Positions 8,751-17,902 of a stretch of 63,184 nucleotides of DNA are shown here, one piece after another. The notes below the pieces were generated by a model. It made no database searches. It was not told where the DNA came from and saw nothing but the letters and a program-made list of their open reading frames with translations. This DNA is from Hyphomicrobiales bacterium. GTDB lineage: Bacteria > Pseudomonadota > Alphaproteobacteria > Rhizobiales > Rhizobiaceae. Made by a program: the position numbers and the translations under genes. The stretch lies in NCBI GenBank assembly GCA_002709005.1, contig PAPH01000001.1, forward strand, positions 2,478 through 65,661, read 5' to 3'. Each line of letters begins with the position of its first letter. Positions within the stretch are counted from its first letter, which is position 1.

Positions 8751-9168
8751 GACACTCTTTTCGCTTCTAAGGCCTTCTTTGTCTATATGATCTATGGTTA
8801 ACTTTTTGTGAGAATATGGTTATCGTCATAAGTCTGGGGGTTTTTCCGAGTGCTGATGGGCAGCAGCACGATCGGTAAAGAGATCAGCTTCGATTTGATC
8901 ACCGGAGATCATCCGTCGGTACGATACAGGTCAAAATCCTTGCCTTATCGAGATACCGGCCTTTACCGAGGTCCTGCCCATCCTGTCATCAATCGATACG
9001 CCAACCGACCGGATAGCTTTGAACTGCCGGTTTACCGACGAAGACGCCGAGGTTTAGAACAAGCCTGCCCCTGCGGCAACAGCGACGCCGGCTCACCAGT
9101 TTAGTCTTTCTCTTATATCGCGGGGCAGCGATCCGCTTGTGAGGGGCCGCAGTTTCGTCGGATCGGAA
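8751..9168. other. Intergenic, no supported gene
   Basis: About 420 bases between the small exported protein and the end of the ZIP gene. The AT-rich part next to 8751-8830 probably holds the promoter of the minus-strand gene. A short plus-strand frame (8850-9104) has no recognisable product. Confidence 0.5.
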
Positions 9169-10380
9169 TTAAATCTTCACGAGCATAGCTGTCAGGTACA
9201 TGAACCCTACACCTACAGCGAGTCCCGCCATCACCGGCATCGATCCGAGGCGGGCGCTGTCGCCGCCACTTCTACGCACCAGCAGCGCGCTGACCTCGAA
9301 AATGACCTGAAGAATTGCACCAGCGCCGATCGCCAACGCCAGCGCCGACCATTGCGGCGCATAGGCAAGGCTGCCGATCCAGATACCCACCACAGCTGGC
9401 CCTCCTGCCAGCAGCGCCAGCGCCGCGAACGTCCATAGCGGCGGTCGCACCTTCAGGATCGGCGCAGCTATTCCAATGCCTTCCGTGATGTTGTGGAGTG
9501 TGAAGCCAATCACAAGGAATGTTCCAAGTCCTGCGGCGCCTGCCGCGAAGGCAGCACCAATGGCCAGCCCTTCGCCAAGGTTATGGAGGCCTATCCCGAG
9601 CGAGATGTAAGTTGCGAGCGCCAATCCCGTCGGACTACCCTGCCGCCGTGAGACCGCCATCAGGATGAGGAAGCTCGCGGCCGCCGTCAGCACGACCATG
9701 GCTTGGCCCTGGAATATCGCAGCCGCTTGCGATGCGAACTCCAGCGAATCCTCCAGCGTGTCGACTATTAGAAAGCCGAGCAGGCCGACAGTCATGGCGA
9801 GCAAGAATTCCATGGTCGACGGACCCGCGCCACGCAGCGCCGGATAGAACATCAACCCGACCGCGACCGGCAGAATGCCTACGAATGCACCGAGAATTGC
9901 CTGCGATACGAGATTCCCCGACGTGACGGACGGAGTAGCTACCGCCACTGGTATCGCGTGATCAAACGTCGCGCCGGTGTTGGTTACGAAGGTGACACGA
10001 TGCGCCTCTCCCGTCACCCAGGGGAACGGCAGACTGACCCATGCGGTCTCGCCTCTGGCGATCGGCCCGGACGGTTCTTGAACGAACTCCCAATAGGCAG
10101 CATCAACCTGAATCTGCGCGATTATCATCGGCTCGGAGCCACCGGCGCGGACCAGCAGACGCAACCCGTTGAGGTCGAGGATGGTACGTTCGACGGTCAG
10201 GGATTCCAACGGCGGCGCGCCATTGTCGAACCGAGCCAGGGGATTGGTGGCGATCAACCACCAGATTGCGACAGTCAACACTGCGAGTGGCAGGATCACC
10301 CAGATCGCGGACAGCCAGCTAGAGCCTTTCGGCGGGGTCACCGGGACGGCGCTCGGGTCAGTCGTTAAATCCTCGTTCAT
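9169..10380 (-). CDS. ZIP-family metal transporter with an extra N-terminal extracytoplasmic domain
   Basis: A 403-residue membrane protein. A first helix at about residues 25-46 is followed by about 110 soluble residues of beta-strand character, then an eight-helix ZIP core with LGIGLHNLGEGLAIG and GFTLHNITEGIGIA, the paired His/Glu metal-site helices of the family. ZIP proteins usually have 250-300 residues, so the N-terminal domain is an addition. The start ATG overlaps the stop of the multicopper oxidase gene (ATGA), which fixes it and implies coupling. With mntR divergent next door, manganese is the likely substrate, but Zn or Fe cannot be excluded. Confidence 0.85.
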   Translation of the reverse strand: MNEDLTTDPSAVPVTPPKGSSWLSAIWVILPLAVLTVAIWWLIATNPLARFDNGAPPLESLTVERTILDLNGLRLLVRAGGSEPMIIAQIQVDAAYWEFVQEPSGPIARGETAWVSLPFPWVTGEAHRVTFVTNTGATFDHAIPVAVATPSVTSGNLVSQAILGAFVGILPVAVGLMFYPALRGAGPSTMEFLLAMTVGLLGFLIVDTLEDSLEFASQAAAIFQGQAMVVLTAAASFLILMAVSRRQGSPTGLALATYISLGIGLHNLGEGLAIGAAFAAGAAGLGTFLVIGFTLHNITEGIGIAAPILKVRPPLWTFAALALLAGGPAVVGIWIGSLAYAPQWSALALAIGAGAILQVIFEVSALLVRRSGGDSARLGSMPVMAGLAVGVGFMYLTAMLVKI

Positions 10381-11507
10381 GACACTGCCTCGACGACGTC
10401 GAACATCCCCATCCAGCCAAGCTCGGTGAACTCCGACTGGTGGGCATGGAACATGTAAAGGCCTGGCTCGTGGTCGGCGAATGTAAACTCCAGAATACCC
10501 CGCTGCGCCTGGCATTGCATAATGACATCGACGGTCTTTAAAGTCGGCGTGAGGGTGGTACCCTGATCATAGTAATCGAAGAAATTGGCGTGCAAATGAA
10601 ATGAGTTAATGGGGTCGAATTCGGTGATGTTCACGAGGTAGACGCGCACCGGACGGTTTTTCTCGATCCGAATCGGCTTCTTGGCGTAGCAATGCGCGAT
10701 TGTGTTGCAGGCATAGAACTCATTCTCGCCATCAAAGGTGGTGTCGAAGGCGTTCATCACCATGGCAAGCTCCTGCCAGCGGGCGTTCTCAGGCGTTCCA
10801 AGCAGTCGGGACCGTGCCACATCTTCAAAGTCGGGATGACGTTCGGGGTCCGGGTCGACAACAAACAGTCCGTACATGCCCTTGTGGATGTGCCGCGCGA
10901 GCGGCAACGCGTGGCAATGGTACAGATGGCAACCGAAGGGCTTTGCCTCGAACTCGTATACAAACTCTTCCCCTGGGCCTATCAACCCTGCGCCAGGAAT
11001 GCCGTCCATGCGCGCGGCATGAATGCCGTGGAAGTGCATCGTGTGAGGGTGAGAACCATAGTTACGAAAGACGATGCGCAACTGCTCACCCTCGATGGCT
11101 CTCAATGCAGGTCCGGGAACCCGACCATTGAACGTCCAGGCTGGAAACATGACGCCCGGTGCGATCTCAATCTCCTTGTCTTCTGCCGTGACTTCAAAGG
11201 TTCGCAGGCGCCTGCCGTCGGGCAAGGTCGAAACTTTGCCGGTGTCCCAGTCCGTCAACATGGCGGTAGGATCGAAGCCGTTTCGGACATCGTCGACCTC
11301 TCCCGTCGTGATCATCGCGCCATGGGCGGCGCGATGAGCCGGGACGCCCGCCTTTGCGGCGCTCTGGGCTGTACCCCCGCCATGTCCAGCCGGGTGGGTG
11401 GATTGGCCAAAGGCCTCACGGCCACTCAGAGCCGCGCCTCCTGCGGCAAGCAGGCCGGCGCCGAGGAGTCCTCGACGTCTGAGATCAAACGGCAGCCAGT
11501 TTCTCAT
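10377..11507 (-). CDS. Two-domain multicopper oxidase, Tat-exported
   Basis: A 376-residue periplasmic protein. The N-terminus has FDLRRRGLLGAGLLAAGGAA, a twin-arginine-like signal. Two cupredoxin domains carry four His-x-His copper motifs: HFHG and YHCH in the first, HLHANFF and FHAHQSEF in the second. Cys-His-Met ligands (HCHALPLARHIHKGM) indicate a type 1 copper in domain one. Members oxidise metals or phenols, or act as copper nitrite reductases. Coupling to a ZIP transporter and divergence from mntR suggest manganese (or iron) oxidation or handling, which is an inference. AAGGAG lies 6 bases before the ATG. Confidence 0.88.
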   Translation of the reverse strand: MRNWLPFDLRRRGLLGAGLLAAGGAALSGREAFGQSTHPAGHGGGTAQSAAKAGVPAHRAAHGAMITTGEVDDVRNGFDPTAMLTDWDTGKVSTLPDGRRLRTFEVTAEDKEIEIAPGVMFPAWTFNGRVPGPALRAIEGEQLRIVFRNYGSHPHTMHFHGIHAARMDGIPGAGLIGPGEEFVYEFEAKPFGCHLYHCHALPLARHIHKGMYGLFVVDPDPERHPDFEDVARSRLLGTPENARWQELAMVMNAFDTTFDGENEFYACNTIAHCYAKKPIRIEKNRPVRVYLVNITEFDPINSFHLHANFFDYYDQGTTLTPTLKTVDVIMQCQAQRGILEFTFADHEPGLYMFHAHQSEFTELGWMGMFDVVEAVS

Positions 11508-11554
11508 GCGCTTCTCCTTAGCTCCTGCAATCTAGAAAAGCACATCATTTGTAT

Positions 11555-11570
11555 TATAGCAATTGCTATA
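11555..11570. promoter_or_regulatory. 16-bp perfect palindrome, candidate MntR operator
   Basis: TATAGCAATTGCTATA is a perfect inverted repeat 48 bases upstream of the multicopper oxidase start, in the space between that operon and mntR. AT-rich palindromes of this size are what MntR/DtxR-family dimers bind, and its placement suits repression of the oxidase-ZIP operon. Confidence 0.55.
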
Positions 11571-11618
11571 TATGGCATTTTCCCTTTTCCGATCAGTCGT
11601 CTCGCTTGGAATAAGCTA

Positions 11619-11630
11619 TAGCTGCAGCTA
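11619..11630. promoter_or_regulatory. 12-bp palindrome upstream of mntR
   Basis: TAGCTGCAGCTA is a perfect palindrome 46 bases before the mntR start. It shares the TAGC half-site with the 16-bp palindrome at 11555, so it may be a second, autoregulatory site. Confidence 0.4.
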
Positions 11631-11675
11631 AGATGTTTACTCACACGGTGAGAGTACGATACGGGAGCAACCTAG

Positions 11676-12119
11676 ATGGACGATCCGGCAACAGGTGAAA
11701 ATGTGGGATTGGTGGACGCTGGCACGCACGTCGAAAGCTTCCGTCAGACTCGCAGCAATCGGCGAACGGAACTCATTGAGGACTATGTAGAGTTGATCGC
11801 CGACCTGATTGATCATGACGGCGAAGCCCGCCAGGTCGACATTGCTCAAAGGCTCGGTGTCGCGCAGCCGACGGTAGCCAAGATGCTCAAGCGTCTGGTC
11901 GCCGAAGGATTGATCCAGCAACGGCGCTATCGTGGGGTGTTCTTGACCGATGAGGGAAAGGAACTTGCACGCGTCAGTCGTGAGCGGCACCAGATCGTGG
12001 AATCCTTCTTGTGCGCCCTTGGCGTCAGCCTTGAAACCGCGCGCATTGACGCCGAGGGGATTGAGCACCATGTCAGCGCCGAGACGCTTGAAGCGTTCCG
12101 CGCGTTTCTTAAGAGGTAA
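11676..12119 (+). CDS. mntR: Manganese-responsive regulator MntR
   Basis: A 147-residue DtxR/MntR-family repressor. The winged helix covers about residues 30-95 ([20 protein letters not shown], with the wing [18 protein letters not shown]). The metal-binding helices follow, with [18 protein letters not shown] and [10 protein letters not shown] supplying the His/Glu/Asp ligands. The length and the EGIEHHVS motif match proteobacterial MntR. It is divergent from the multicopper oxidase-ZIP operon across 168 bases that hold two palindromes. It should sense intracellular Mn2+ and control that operon. Confidence 0.92.
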   Translation: MDDPATGENVGLVDAGTHVESFRQTRSNRRTELIEDYVELIADLIDHDGEARQVDIAQRLGVAQPTVAKMLKRLVAEGLIQQRRYRGVFLTDEGKELARVSRERHQIVESFLCALGVSLETARIDAEGIEHHVSAETLEAFRAFLKR

Positions 12120-12294
12120 AATGAGAGGGCCATGGCCGATATGCTCGCACATCGTACCTCCGTCACCTGATCTCCACTCAAGTTATCATGCGGGTCGAGA
12201 AAAAGTTTGCCACAATGGCACTGGCGGTTGCTCGCCCCGCATTGGCCCCTCGAGATTTCGACCATGCCTATCGATCCATTTTCCTGCCCCAGCG

Positions 12295-12480
12295 CTATCG
12301 GCAGCCCGAAAACCCGCCCGGATCTTCGTCACTGTTGCCCTCCAGGCGTTCGCAGACCAGCAATCTGAGATCCCGGAACAGTTCGGCGTTGGAGTAGTCG
12401 ATCGACTGACTCTGGCAAACCAGACAGCGGAATTCGAGCGACCGCGCCCTCGCTTCCAGCGCTGGCGCTACGCTCTCACG
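12295..12480 (-). pseudogene. ccmH: ccmH remnant (cytochrome c maturation)
   Basis: Just downstream of ccmF the minus strand encodes [39 protein letters not shown], the N-terminal part of CcmH with its LRCxxCQ-type heme-handling motif (here RCLVCQ). The sequence breaks off after about 55 residues, and the transmembrane segment and the rest of the gene are missing. Normally ccmH follows ccmF and reduces apocytochrome c cysteines. This copy cannot be functional. Confidence 0.7.
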
Positions 12481-14470
12481 CCGCGGCCTCAGCGGGCTTC
12501 CTGGCTGGCTTGTTGGAGCGGACCCGGTTGGGTGCGCCAATCCGCAATCGACGGTCGGACAGCGACAGCACGCCGCCGATCATCATCAGCACGGTGCCGT
12601 ACCAAATGAAGGTGATCCATGACTTCCACCAGACCCGAACCACAAGGCCGCCATTGGACTCAGGATCACCGAGCGCGATGTAGAGCTGGCTCGCGCCGAA
12701 GGTCAGGATGCCGGCCTCGGTTGTCGGCATGCCGCGCGCCTGGTAAAAGCGCTTGGCCGATGCGATCGTCGCCACTTCGACGCCGCCGCGCGACACTGTG
12801 AATTCGCCGGACTGGGCCTCGTAGTTGGGGCCGTCATACTGGCGAATGCCATCGAAGTGCAGCTCGTATCCGCCTGCCGTGACAGTGTCACCGGGCTTCA
12901 TGGCGACCACGGTTTCAGTCGAGAAAACGCTCGCCATGACAACGCCTATGACCGTCACGCCCAGACCCATGTGCCCGAAGGCCGAGCCAAAAGCCGAGCG
13001 CGGAAGGCCGGACAGGCGGCTCCAGGCAACGCTTGGACTGACCCGGCCGATGCCGGCTCGCAAGGCCAGATCCGTGAGCGCGCCGAAAATGAGGAACATT
13101 CCGAGCGCAATGCCGAGACCGGCCAGCACCGGAGCGCCGGTTTGCAGGAACACCACGCCAAGACCGACCAGCAGCGATATCCCGATAGCGAAATACAGCC
13201 TGTGCGCGGCGCCGGCCAGGTCGCCGCGTTTCCAGGCGAGCAGCGGGCCGAACGGCACGGCCAGCAGCAGCGGTAACATCAGCGGGCCGAAAGTCAGGTT
13301 GAAGAAGGGAGGACCGACCGAAATCTTGGTGCCGGTGACGGCTTCCAGCAGCAGCGGATAGAGTGTGCCGATCAGCACCGTGGCGGCCGCCGTGGTCAGG
13401 AAAAGGTTGTTGAGAACCAGCGAGCCCTCGCGCGAGATCGGCGCAAACATACCGCCGGCCTTCAGGGTGCCTGCGCGCAGGCCGAACAGCGCCAGCGCGC
13501 CACCGATGAAGACCACCAGGATACCGAGAATGAAAGCGCCGCGCGCCGGGTCGGCAGCAAAGGCATGCACTGATGTCAGGATGCCGGAGCGCACCAGGAA
13601 CGTGCCGAGCAGCGAAAACGAAAACGTCAGGATGGCAAGCAGCACCGTCCAGATCTTCAAAGCCTCGCGCTTTTCCATTACCAGCGCAGAATGCAGCAGC
13701 GCGGTGCCGACCAGCCAGGGCATGAACGACGCGTTCTCGACCGGATCCCAGAACCACCAGCCGCCCCAGCCGAGCTCGTAATAGGCCCAGTAGCTGCCCA
13801 TCGAGATGCCTGCGGTGAGGAAGATCCAGGCGGTCAGCGTCCAGGGCCGCACCCAGCGCGCCCAGGCTGCGTCGATCCGGCCCTCGATCAGTGCGGCGAT
13901 GGCAAAGGCAAACGAGATCGAGAAGCCGACATAGCCGAGATAGAGCAATGGTGGATGGATCGCGAGACCGATGTCCTGCAGGATCGGATTGAGGTCGTTG
14001 CCTTCCGCCGGCGCGGGATCGAGCCTGAGGAACGGGTTGGAAGTCAACAGAACATAAAGCAGGAACGCAACCGTGATCCAGGCCTGAACCGAAAGCACAT
14101 TTGCCTTCAGCGTGTCGGGCAGATTGCGGCCGAACAAGGCGACGAGCGCCGAAAACAGCGTCAGGATCAGCACCCACAGCAGTATCGAGCCTTCATGATT
14201 GCCCCAGACGCCTGTGATCTTGAAAAGCAGCGGCTTGAGCGAATGCGAGTTCTCGACCACATTCTGGACCGAAAAATCGGAGGTCACATAGGCGTAGGTC
14301 AGCGCGGAAAACGAGATCGCCACCAGCGTTACCGAGACCAGGGCCGCCACCGGACCGATCGCCATCAGCCCGGCGTCGCGGCGGCGGGCGCCGATCAGCG
14401 GCGCAAATGACTGGACAATCGACGTGGCCAGAGCAAGGACAAGAGCGAAATGGCCGATTTCTGTGATCAT
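12476..14470 (-). CDS. ccmF: Cytochrome c maturation heme lyase subunit CcmF
   Basis: A 664-residue polytopic membrane protein of normal CcmF length. It has the WWD heme-handling signature ([20 protein letters not shown]) and the flanking histidine helices ([20 protein letters not shown], and [20 protein letters not shown]). CcmF, with CcmH and CcmI, ligates heme to apocytochrome c in the periplasm. The ORF is intact, but both flanking partners here, ccmH on its 3' side and ccmE on its 5' side, are broken, and ccmI is absent. It is probably a passenger left after loss of its operon, or works with a complete chromosomal set. Confidence 0.92.
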   Translation of the reverse strand: MITEIGHFALVLALATSIVQSFAPLIGARRRDAGLMAIGPVAALVSVTLVAISFSALTYAYVTSDFSVQNVVENSHSLKPLLFKITGVWGNHEGSILLWVLILTLFSALVALFGRNLPDTLKANVLSVQAWITVAFLLYVLLTSNPFLRLDPAPAEGNDLNPILQDIGLAIHPPLLYLGYVGFSISFAFAIAALIEGRIDAAWARWVRPWTLTAWIFLTAGISMGSYWAYYELGWGGWWFWDPVENASFMPWLVGTALLHSALVMEKREALKIWTVLLAILTFSFSLLGTFLVRSGILTSVHAFAADPARGAFILGILVVFIGGALALFGLRAGTLKAGGMFAPISREGSLVLNNLFLTTAAATVLIGTLYPLLLEAVTGTKISVGPPFFNLTFGPLMLPLLLAVPFGPLLAWKRGDLAGAAHRLYFAIGISLLVGLGVVFLQTGAPVLAGLGIALGMFLIFGALTDLALRAGIGRVSPSVAWSRLSGLPRSAFGSAFGHMGLGVTVIGVVMASVFSTETVVAMKPGDTVTAGGYELHFDGIRQYDGPNYEAQSGEFTVSRGGVEVATIASAKRFYQARGMPTTEAGILTFGASQLYIALGDPESNGGLVVRVWWKSWITFIWYGTVLMMIGGVLSLSDRRLRIGAPNRVRSNKPARKPAEAAA

Positions 14471-14530
14471 GGCGTCCTCACCTCCCTAAGCTTCAGGCCT
14501 GACTTTCAGGCCTTTGACCGCGAACGCGGC

Positions 14531-14860
14531 CTATTGCGTTTGAACACCGACGCCCGGCGTGGGATCCACATCCTGCCAGACGCCCTGGGCCTTGAGCGTA
14601 TCAGCGACTTCCTTCGGCATGTAATTCTCATCATGCTTGGCCAGAACCGAATCGGCAAGAGAGAAGCCCTCATCCGGGGAAACACGCCCTCGGTCACCAC
14701 GCCCTGCCCTTCGCGAAACAGGTCAGGCAGAATGCCGACATAGCGCACCTTGGCCGATGCACTGGTGTCAGTGACCTGGTAGGAGACGGCGGGATTCTCG
14801 CCGCGCTCGACAGATTCCTCTTTCACCAGACCACCGAGCTGCACGCTGGCGCCCGGAGCC
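14531..14860 (-). pseudogene. ccmE: ccmE pseudogene (heme chaperone), truncated and frameshifted
   Basis: The minus strand reads VQLGGLVKEESVERG then [21 protein letters not shown], typical of CcmE. Just after this the frame shifts: another frame continues with [19 protein letters not shown] and GVWQDV, ending at the stop at 14531-14533. The N-terminal anchor and first part of the domain are also missing, and the heme-binding HxxxY region ([10 protein letters not shown]) is in the shifted frame. The gene is therefore broken in at least two ways. Confidence 0.8.
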
Positions 14861-15048
14861 ATAACAACTGCGATTACCCTGGGTAACATGTGGCTTCAAT
14901 ATCCGAGGATTGTTTGTTTTCCAACAGCAATCGGCGCTGAAGGGGATGCATCTTGGATAGTGGCATTTGGCTGCACTTAACATTGCCGACGGCACGTCAT
15001 TGAGGCAACTGCCGTTATAGGGGCGTCGTTTCGACGCAGACACAGAGA

Positions 15049-15309
15049 GTGATTTGCTTCGGAGGCAGAACGGTAGCTAATACCCGGACACTCGACTTAC
15101 GGAGCCTGAAATTGCGACTTACAGAGCCTGATTTGTCCGACGCCGAAATGCGTCGGCTCATACGAACCCGAAAGCGCCGGAATGTGATCACGATGGGTGC
15201 GCTGCTACTCTTCGTTACAGGGATGTTCGTGGCAAGTTTTTCCCACATGCAATCAGAAGTACGGCCCGGCGGCGCTTCCGCATCCCAAGTGCCCGCGATC
15301 ACCAATTAG
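15049..15309 (+). CDS. Small single-span membrane protein, unknown
   Basis: An 86-residue ORF with a basic region (MRRLIRTRKRRN) and one membrane helix at about residues 47-66 (VITMGALLLFVTGMFVASFS). No family was recognised. The GTG start has little support, and an internal ATG at the MRRLIR position would give a shorter product. The Arg-rich run followed by a helix suggests a real inner-membrane peptide, but it could be a chance frame. Confidence 0.35.
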   Translation: MICFGGRTVANTRTLDLRSLKLRLTEPDLSDAEMRRLIRTRKRRNVITMGALLLFVTGMFVASFSHMQSEVRPGGASASQVPAITN

Positions 15310-15376
15310 TGAGTGGCTCTCGCCCAACCGTCCGACCATACTTGCGTATCGATCAGAAACGGTTGCGAGAATTGCA

Positions 15377-15568
15377 ATGTCGGTCATAAGGTGCTCCTGG
15401 CTTTTCGTTCTTTCAGGGTCAACAACCTTTCTTGGGCTTTCGACCGTATTCGGACTCTATTGCCTGATTGGTGGCCATAACTTCACCGAGATGCTTTATG
15501 GCGATTTTGCCACCTACCTGCTTTCGGCGGTAGCAGGCGTTCAGTTTACTTTGCTGGAGGCCGAATAG
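15377..15568 (+). CDS. Small two-helix membrane protein, unknown
   Basis: A 63-residue ORF starting at ATG 15377. It has two hydrophobic segments, about residues 6-30 (SWLFVLSGSTTFLGLSTVFG) and 44-60. No family was recognised. It lies 68 bases after the preceding small membrane ORF on the same strand, and is convergent with the peptidase gene. It could be a fragment of a larger lost gene. Confidence 0.35.
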   Translation: MSVIRCSWLFVLSGSTTFLGLSTVFGLYCLIGGHNFTEMLYGDFATYLLSAVAGVQFTLLEAE

Positions 15569-15591
15569 AGCTGCAAACCGACATTTCCGGT

Positions 15592-16182
15592 TTACCGGGC
15601 AGTTAGGCTAACCCAGCGGTTTGGATCTTCCTGCGCTTGGCGTTTGAGATAATAGATTTCCGTGTCCTTCCACAGCAGAATTCGTTTCTCGACATTGTCG
15701 AGCACGAAATCTCCAAGATCGGTGACGACGGTTAGAACAGCATGACCCCCACCGTCGGCGTCCCTACCAACTGTCATCAGCAAGGCCCCGAGCGGGAAGC
15801 CCATTTCGTTGAGCATCTTGCGCTTCATCAGGGCGTAATCCTCGCAGTCCCCCACCACATCTGGGTACTCCCACATCTCTTCGACACCGAAAATTTCGCG
15901 GTCAGTTAGGGGCATTACCTGCGTGTTGACTTTATTGTTCGTCTCCAACATCAGCTTCCAACGTTCACGTGAAAGCTCGACCATGGAACTTTCGGCCGGA
16001 CGCTCGCAACGATCCTGATACCTTTGGCAGTACTCGAAGTAGCCGATCGGAATAGTCGTTCGGCCAAAAGTTCGCATGTTCCACCCAGATTCGGGTTGAG
16101 TTGGATTGAGATGAAGGGCATTGGCGTTTGCATAAGCGCACGACATCACGAGCGCCATTGCGCCCAGCAAAATTCTTTTCAT
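15592..16182 (-). CDS. Transglutaminase-like cysteine peptidase (BTLCP family), exported
   Basis: A 196-residue protein with a signal peptide (MKRILLGAMALVMSCAYANA). The BTLCP catalytic core is present: VVGDCEDYALMKRKML (Cys), GGGHAVLTVVTDLGDFVLDN (His and Asp). The sequence RFGRTTIPIGYFEYC-like segment before the core is also typical of this proteobacterial family. Members are periplasmic peptidases; the LapG branch cleaves surface adhesins, but this short form is not necessarily LapG. A larger relative lies at 26078-27130. It is probably transcribed alone. Confidence 0.88.
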   Translation of the reverse strand: MKRILLGAMALVMSCAYANANALHLNPTQPESGWNMRTFGRTTIPIGYFEYCQRYQDRCERPAESSMVELSRERWKLMLETNNKVNTQVMPLTDREIFGVEEMWEYPDVVGDCEDYALMKRKMLNEMGFPLGALLMTVGRDADGGGHAVLTVVTDLGDFVLDNVEKRILLWKDTEIYYLKRQAQEDPNRWVSLTAR

Positions 16183-16327
16183 ATTGACACTCTCCCCTGA
16201 GCATTTCTTGCAGGGAGGAGCCTACATGCCGTGTCTCAAAATGAAGCAAAATCAGGCATTTGCATTCGAATCAAACAATCTTCAAATGCCGATTGTCGCG
16301 TCAACATTCAGTTAAACAATGAATGGG

Positions 16328-16843
16328 TCATTCGACACCGGGTCGATCGCTCCCGCCATGATGGTGGTCGGTGATCTGGTCACCGGATGCCAGCACCTCC
16401 ACCTTGACAGCAATGCGCCTTCCGCCATCGAAATTCAGCACAAGGTCTGTTATGTCGCCAGGCTCAATGTCTCTGTTCGGTTCGCCCAAGAGCAGATGGA
16501 CGCCGTCCGGCTTCATCAGCAGTTCGGCCTGACTGGGGATAGATACGAAGCCCTTCAATGGACCTGAACTCGCTTCAACTTGTCCAATTTCACCTTGACC
16601 AATAGATATCTTGCCGAAAATCTCGCTTTCGATGACCTTGAGGTCCGCTTGTTGCCGGGTTCCGTTCCAGATCGTGAGATATGCGCTAATTGACCGGCCG
16701 CCGGGCGTTGGTGGCAGCATCTCTGCATGCTCGACAACCAGGTCTGCAGGGGTGTCCTGATGTATGGGTTGGCCCATACTCTCGTTCGACGTGAACGCGG
16801 AAGCCAGTAGGCAAACCGCAGCGTTAAAGACAATTGGCTTCAT
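16328..16843 (-). CDS. PCu(A)C-like periplasmic protein with a degenerate copper site
   Basis: A 171-residue exported protein (signal MKPIVFNAAVCLLASAF) with the fold pattern of PCu(A)C copper chaperones: SISAYLTIWNG near the start and MKPDGVHLLLGEPNRDIEPGD near the end. Normal members bind Cu(I) through H-x10-M and H-x-M motifs. Here the first is missing (GKISIGQGEIGQ) and the second reads HLLL, so only one ligand histidine is clear. The other PCu(A)C gene, at 21841, keeps the full set. It may have lost copper binding or carry another ligand. The C-terminus ends in a His-rich DHHHGG tail. Confidence 0.7.
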   Translation of the reverse strand: MKPIVFNAAVCLLASAFTSNESMGQPIHQDTPADLVVEHAEMLPPTPGGRSISAYLTIWNGTRQQADLKVIESEIFGKISIGQGEIGQVEASSGPLKGFVSIPSQAELLMKPDGVHLLLGEPNRDIEPGDITDLVLNFDGGRRIAVKVEVLASGDQITDHHHGGSDRPGVE

Positions 16844-17066
16844 TGGTGTTCGAAACCCTTCCGGCGTTACCATTCGTATCCAAAATTACCACAGACGACG
16901 AACTTGGCCCTTGTTGCTGGTAATTCGAGAATGTGGCTACATCATTGCTGTTAAAGTGTATGATTGCCACGGCAAAGCCAGGACTTTCCCAATGTGGTTT
17001 CGGGCGGAGCAGTCGCGCTCCAGCGTATATCTGGCCTCATGTTGCAGGCGTTCAGACCACGGGCCG

Positions 17067-17722
17067 TCATGGCAATTTTGCAGGTCGGGGCCGTATCGGC
17101 GGATCGCGCCCAAAGACACTTTGTTGAGTGTTTCCATATGATTTTCCCGTCTGATTGCTATTCGCTTTCCATGACACCTTGTAGCCGAGGCTTTCGATAC
17201 GCGTCTTGATCAGGGACAGGTCGACCTCCGCTCCTTGGCTGACAGTCGCAGTTCCCGCAGTTGCGGATCCAGCGATTTCTTCTATCCCCTCAATCCGCCT
17301 TACCGCTGTGTCAATCTTCTGCGCGCAACTCGCGCAATCCATGCCTTCGACGCGATATCGGCTTTGCAAAAGCTGTGGGGCGGGGCCATGATCGGAGTGG
17401 TCGTGTCCCGTGTGATCCTGTTCGGAATGATTGTGAGCGGTATGGTCCTGAGCACAGCCATGACCTCTGTCCGGTCGACCCTGCCGTCGAGGACTTTACG
17501 ATGGCAGGAGCTACCTTGTAGCCTATGCTTTCGATGCGTTCCGACAAGCTTGCCAAATCGGCAACAAAGCCGGTGTGTAACCGTCATTGTTCCGGCGGTC
17601 ACGGAAACGGAAACGTCCTTGACGCCTTCGACGCGCCTGGCAGCCGAATCAATCTTTTTGGCACAACTGGCGCTGTCCATCCCGTCGACCCGGAAACAGC
17701 TTTGCGAAGTAGACGTGCTCAT
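17067..17722 (-). pseudogene. N-terminal remnant of a second heavy-metal P1B-ATPase
   Basis: The minus strand begins with an HMA domain (FRVDGMDSASCAKKIDSAAR, where the first Cys of CxxC has become Ser). It shifts frame at about 17556-17578, continues in another frame with SERIESIGYKVAPAIV, then has a His-rich linker and a second HMA domain (YRVEGMDCASCAQKIDTAVR) with an intact CxxC. After KVSWKANSNQ the protein ends in unrelated residues; no membrane or catalytic part remains. It is a dead ZntA/CadA-type exporter. Its promoter-operator survives just upstream. Confidence 0.8.
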
Positions 17723-17753
17723 AAATGGTGCCTCTCGCCCAAATCAAGGCACC

Positions 17754-17784
17754 ATGTTAATTCCTTTAGCGGCTAGAGAGGCAA
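17754..17784 (-). promoter_or_regulatory. MerR-type (CadR/PbrR-like) operator before the broken ATPase
   Basis: On the minus strand TTGCCT (17784-17779) and TAACAT (17759-17754) are 19 bp apart. The spacer holds the dyad CTTTAG-CGG-CTAGAG (17764-17778, plus strand), the same 6-3-6 layout as the site near 4.36 kb. It lies about 30 bases upstream of the HMA reading frame. Confidence 0.7.
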
Positions 17785-17902
17785 GCCGTTTCTATGAATT
17801 TCCATGGCTTTCCGACGAGCGACGAGATGGTCGTTTGGGTTAACCCTTCATCAAGGTTAATGCTATATTTCCACTCGTAAAGAACTTGGTTGGAGGGAGA
17901 AA

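Noticed and set aside
10377..11507. Copper nitrite reductase NirK
   Set aside because: The Cys ligand motif and the four His-x-His motifs fit a two-domain multicopper oxidase better, and no denitrification gene is nearby.
12915..14177. A 420-residue ORF overlapping ccmF
   Set aside because: Arg/Ala/Gly-rich translation typical of an out-of-frame shadow in GC-rich DNA; ccmF in the other frame has full family motifs.
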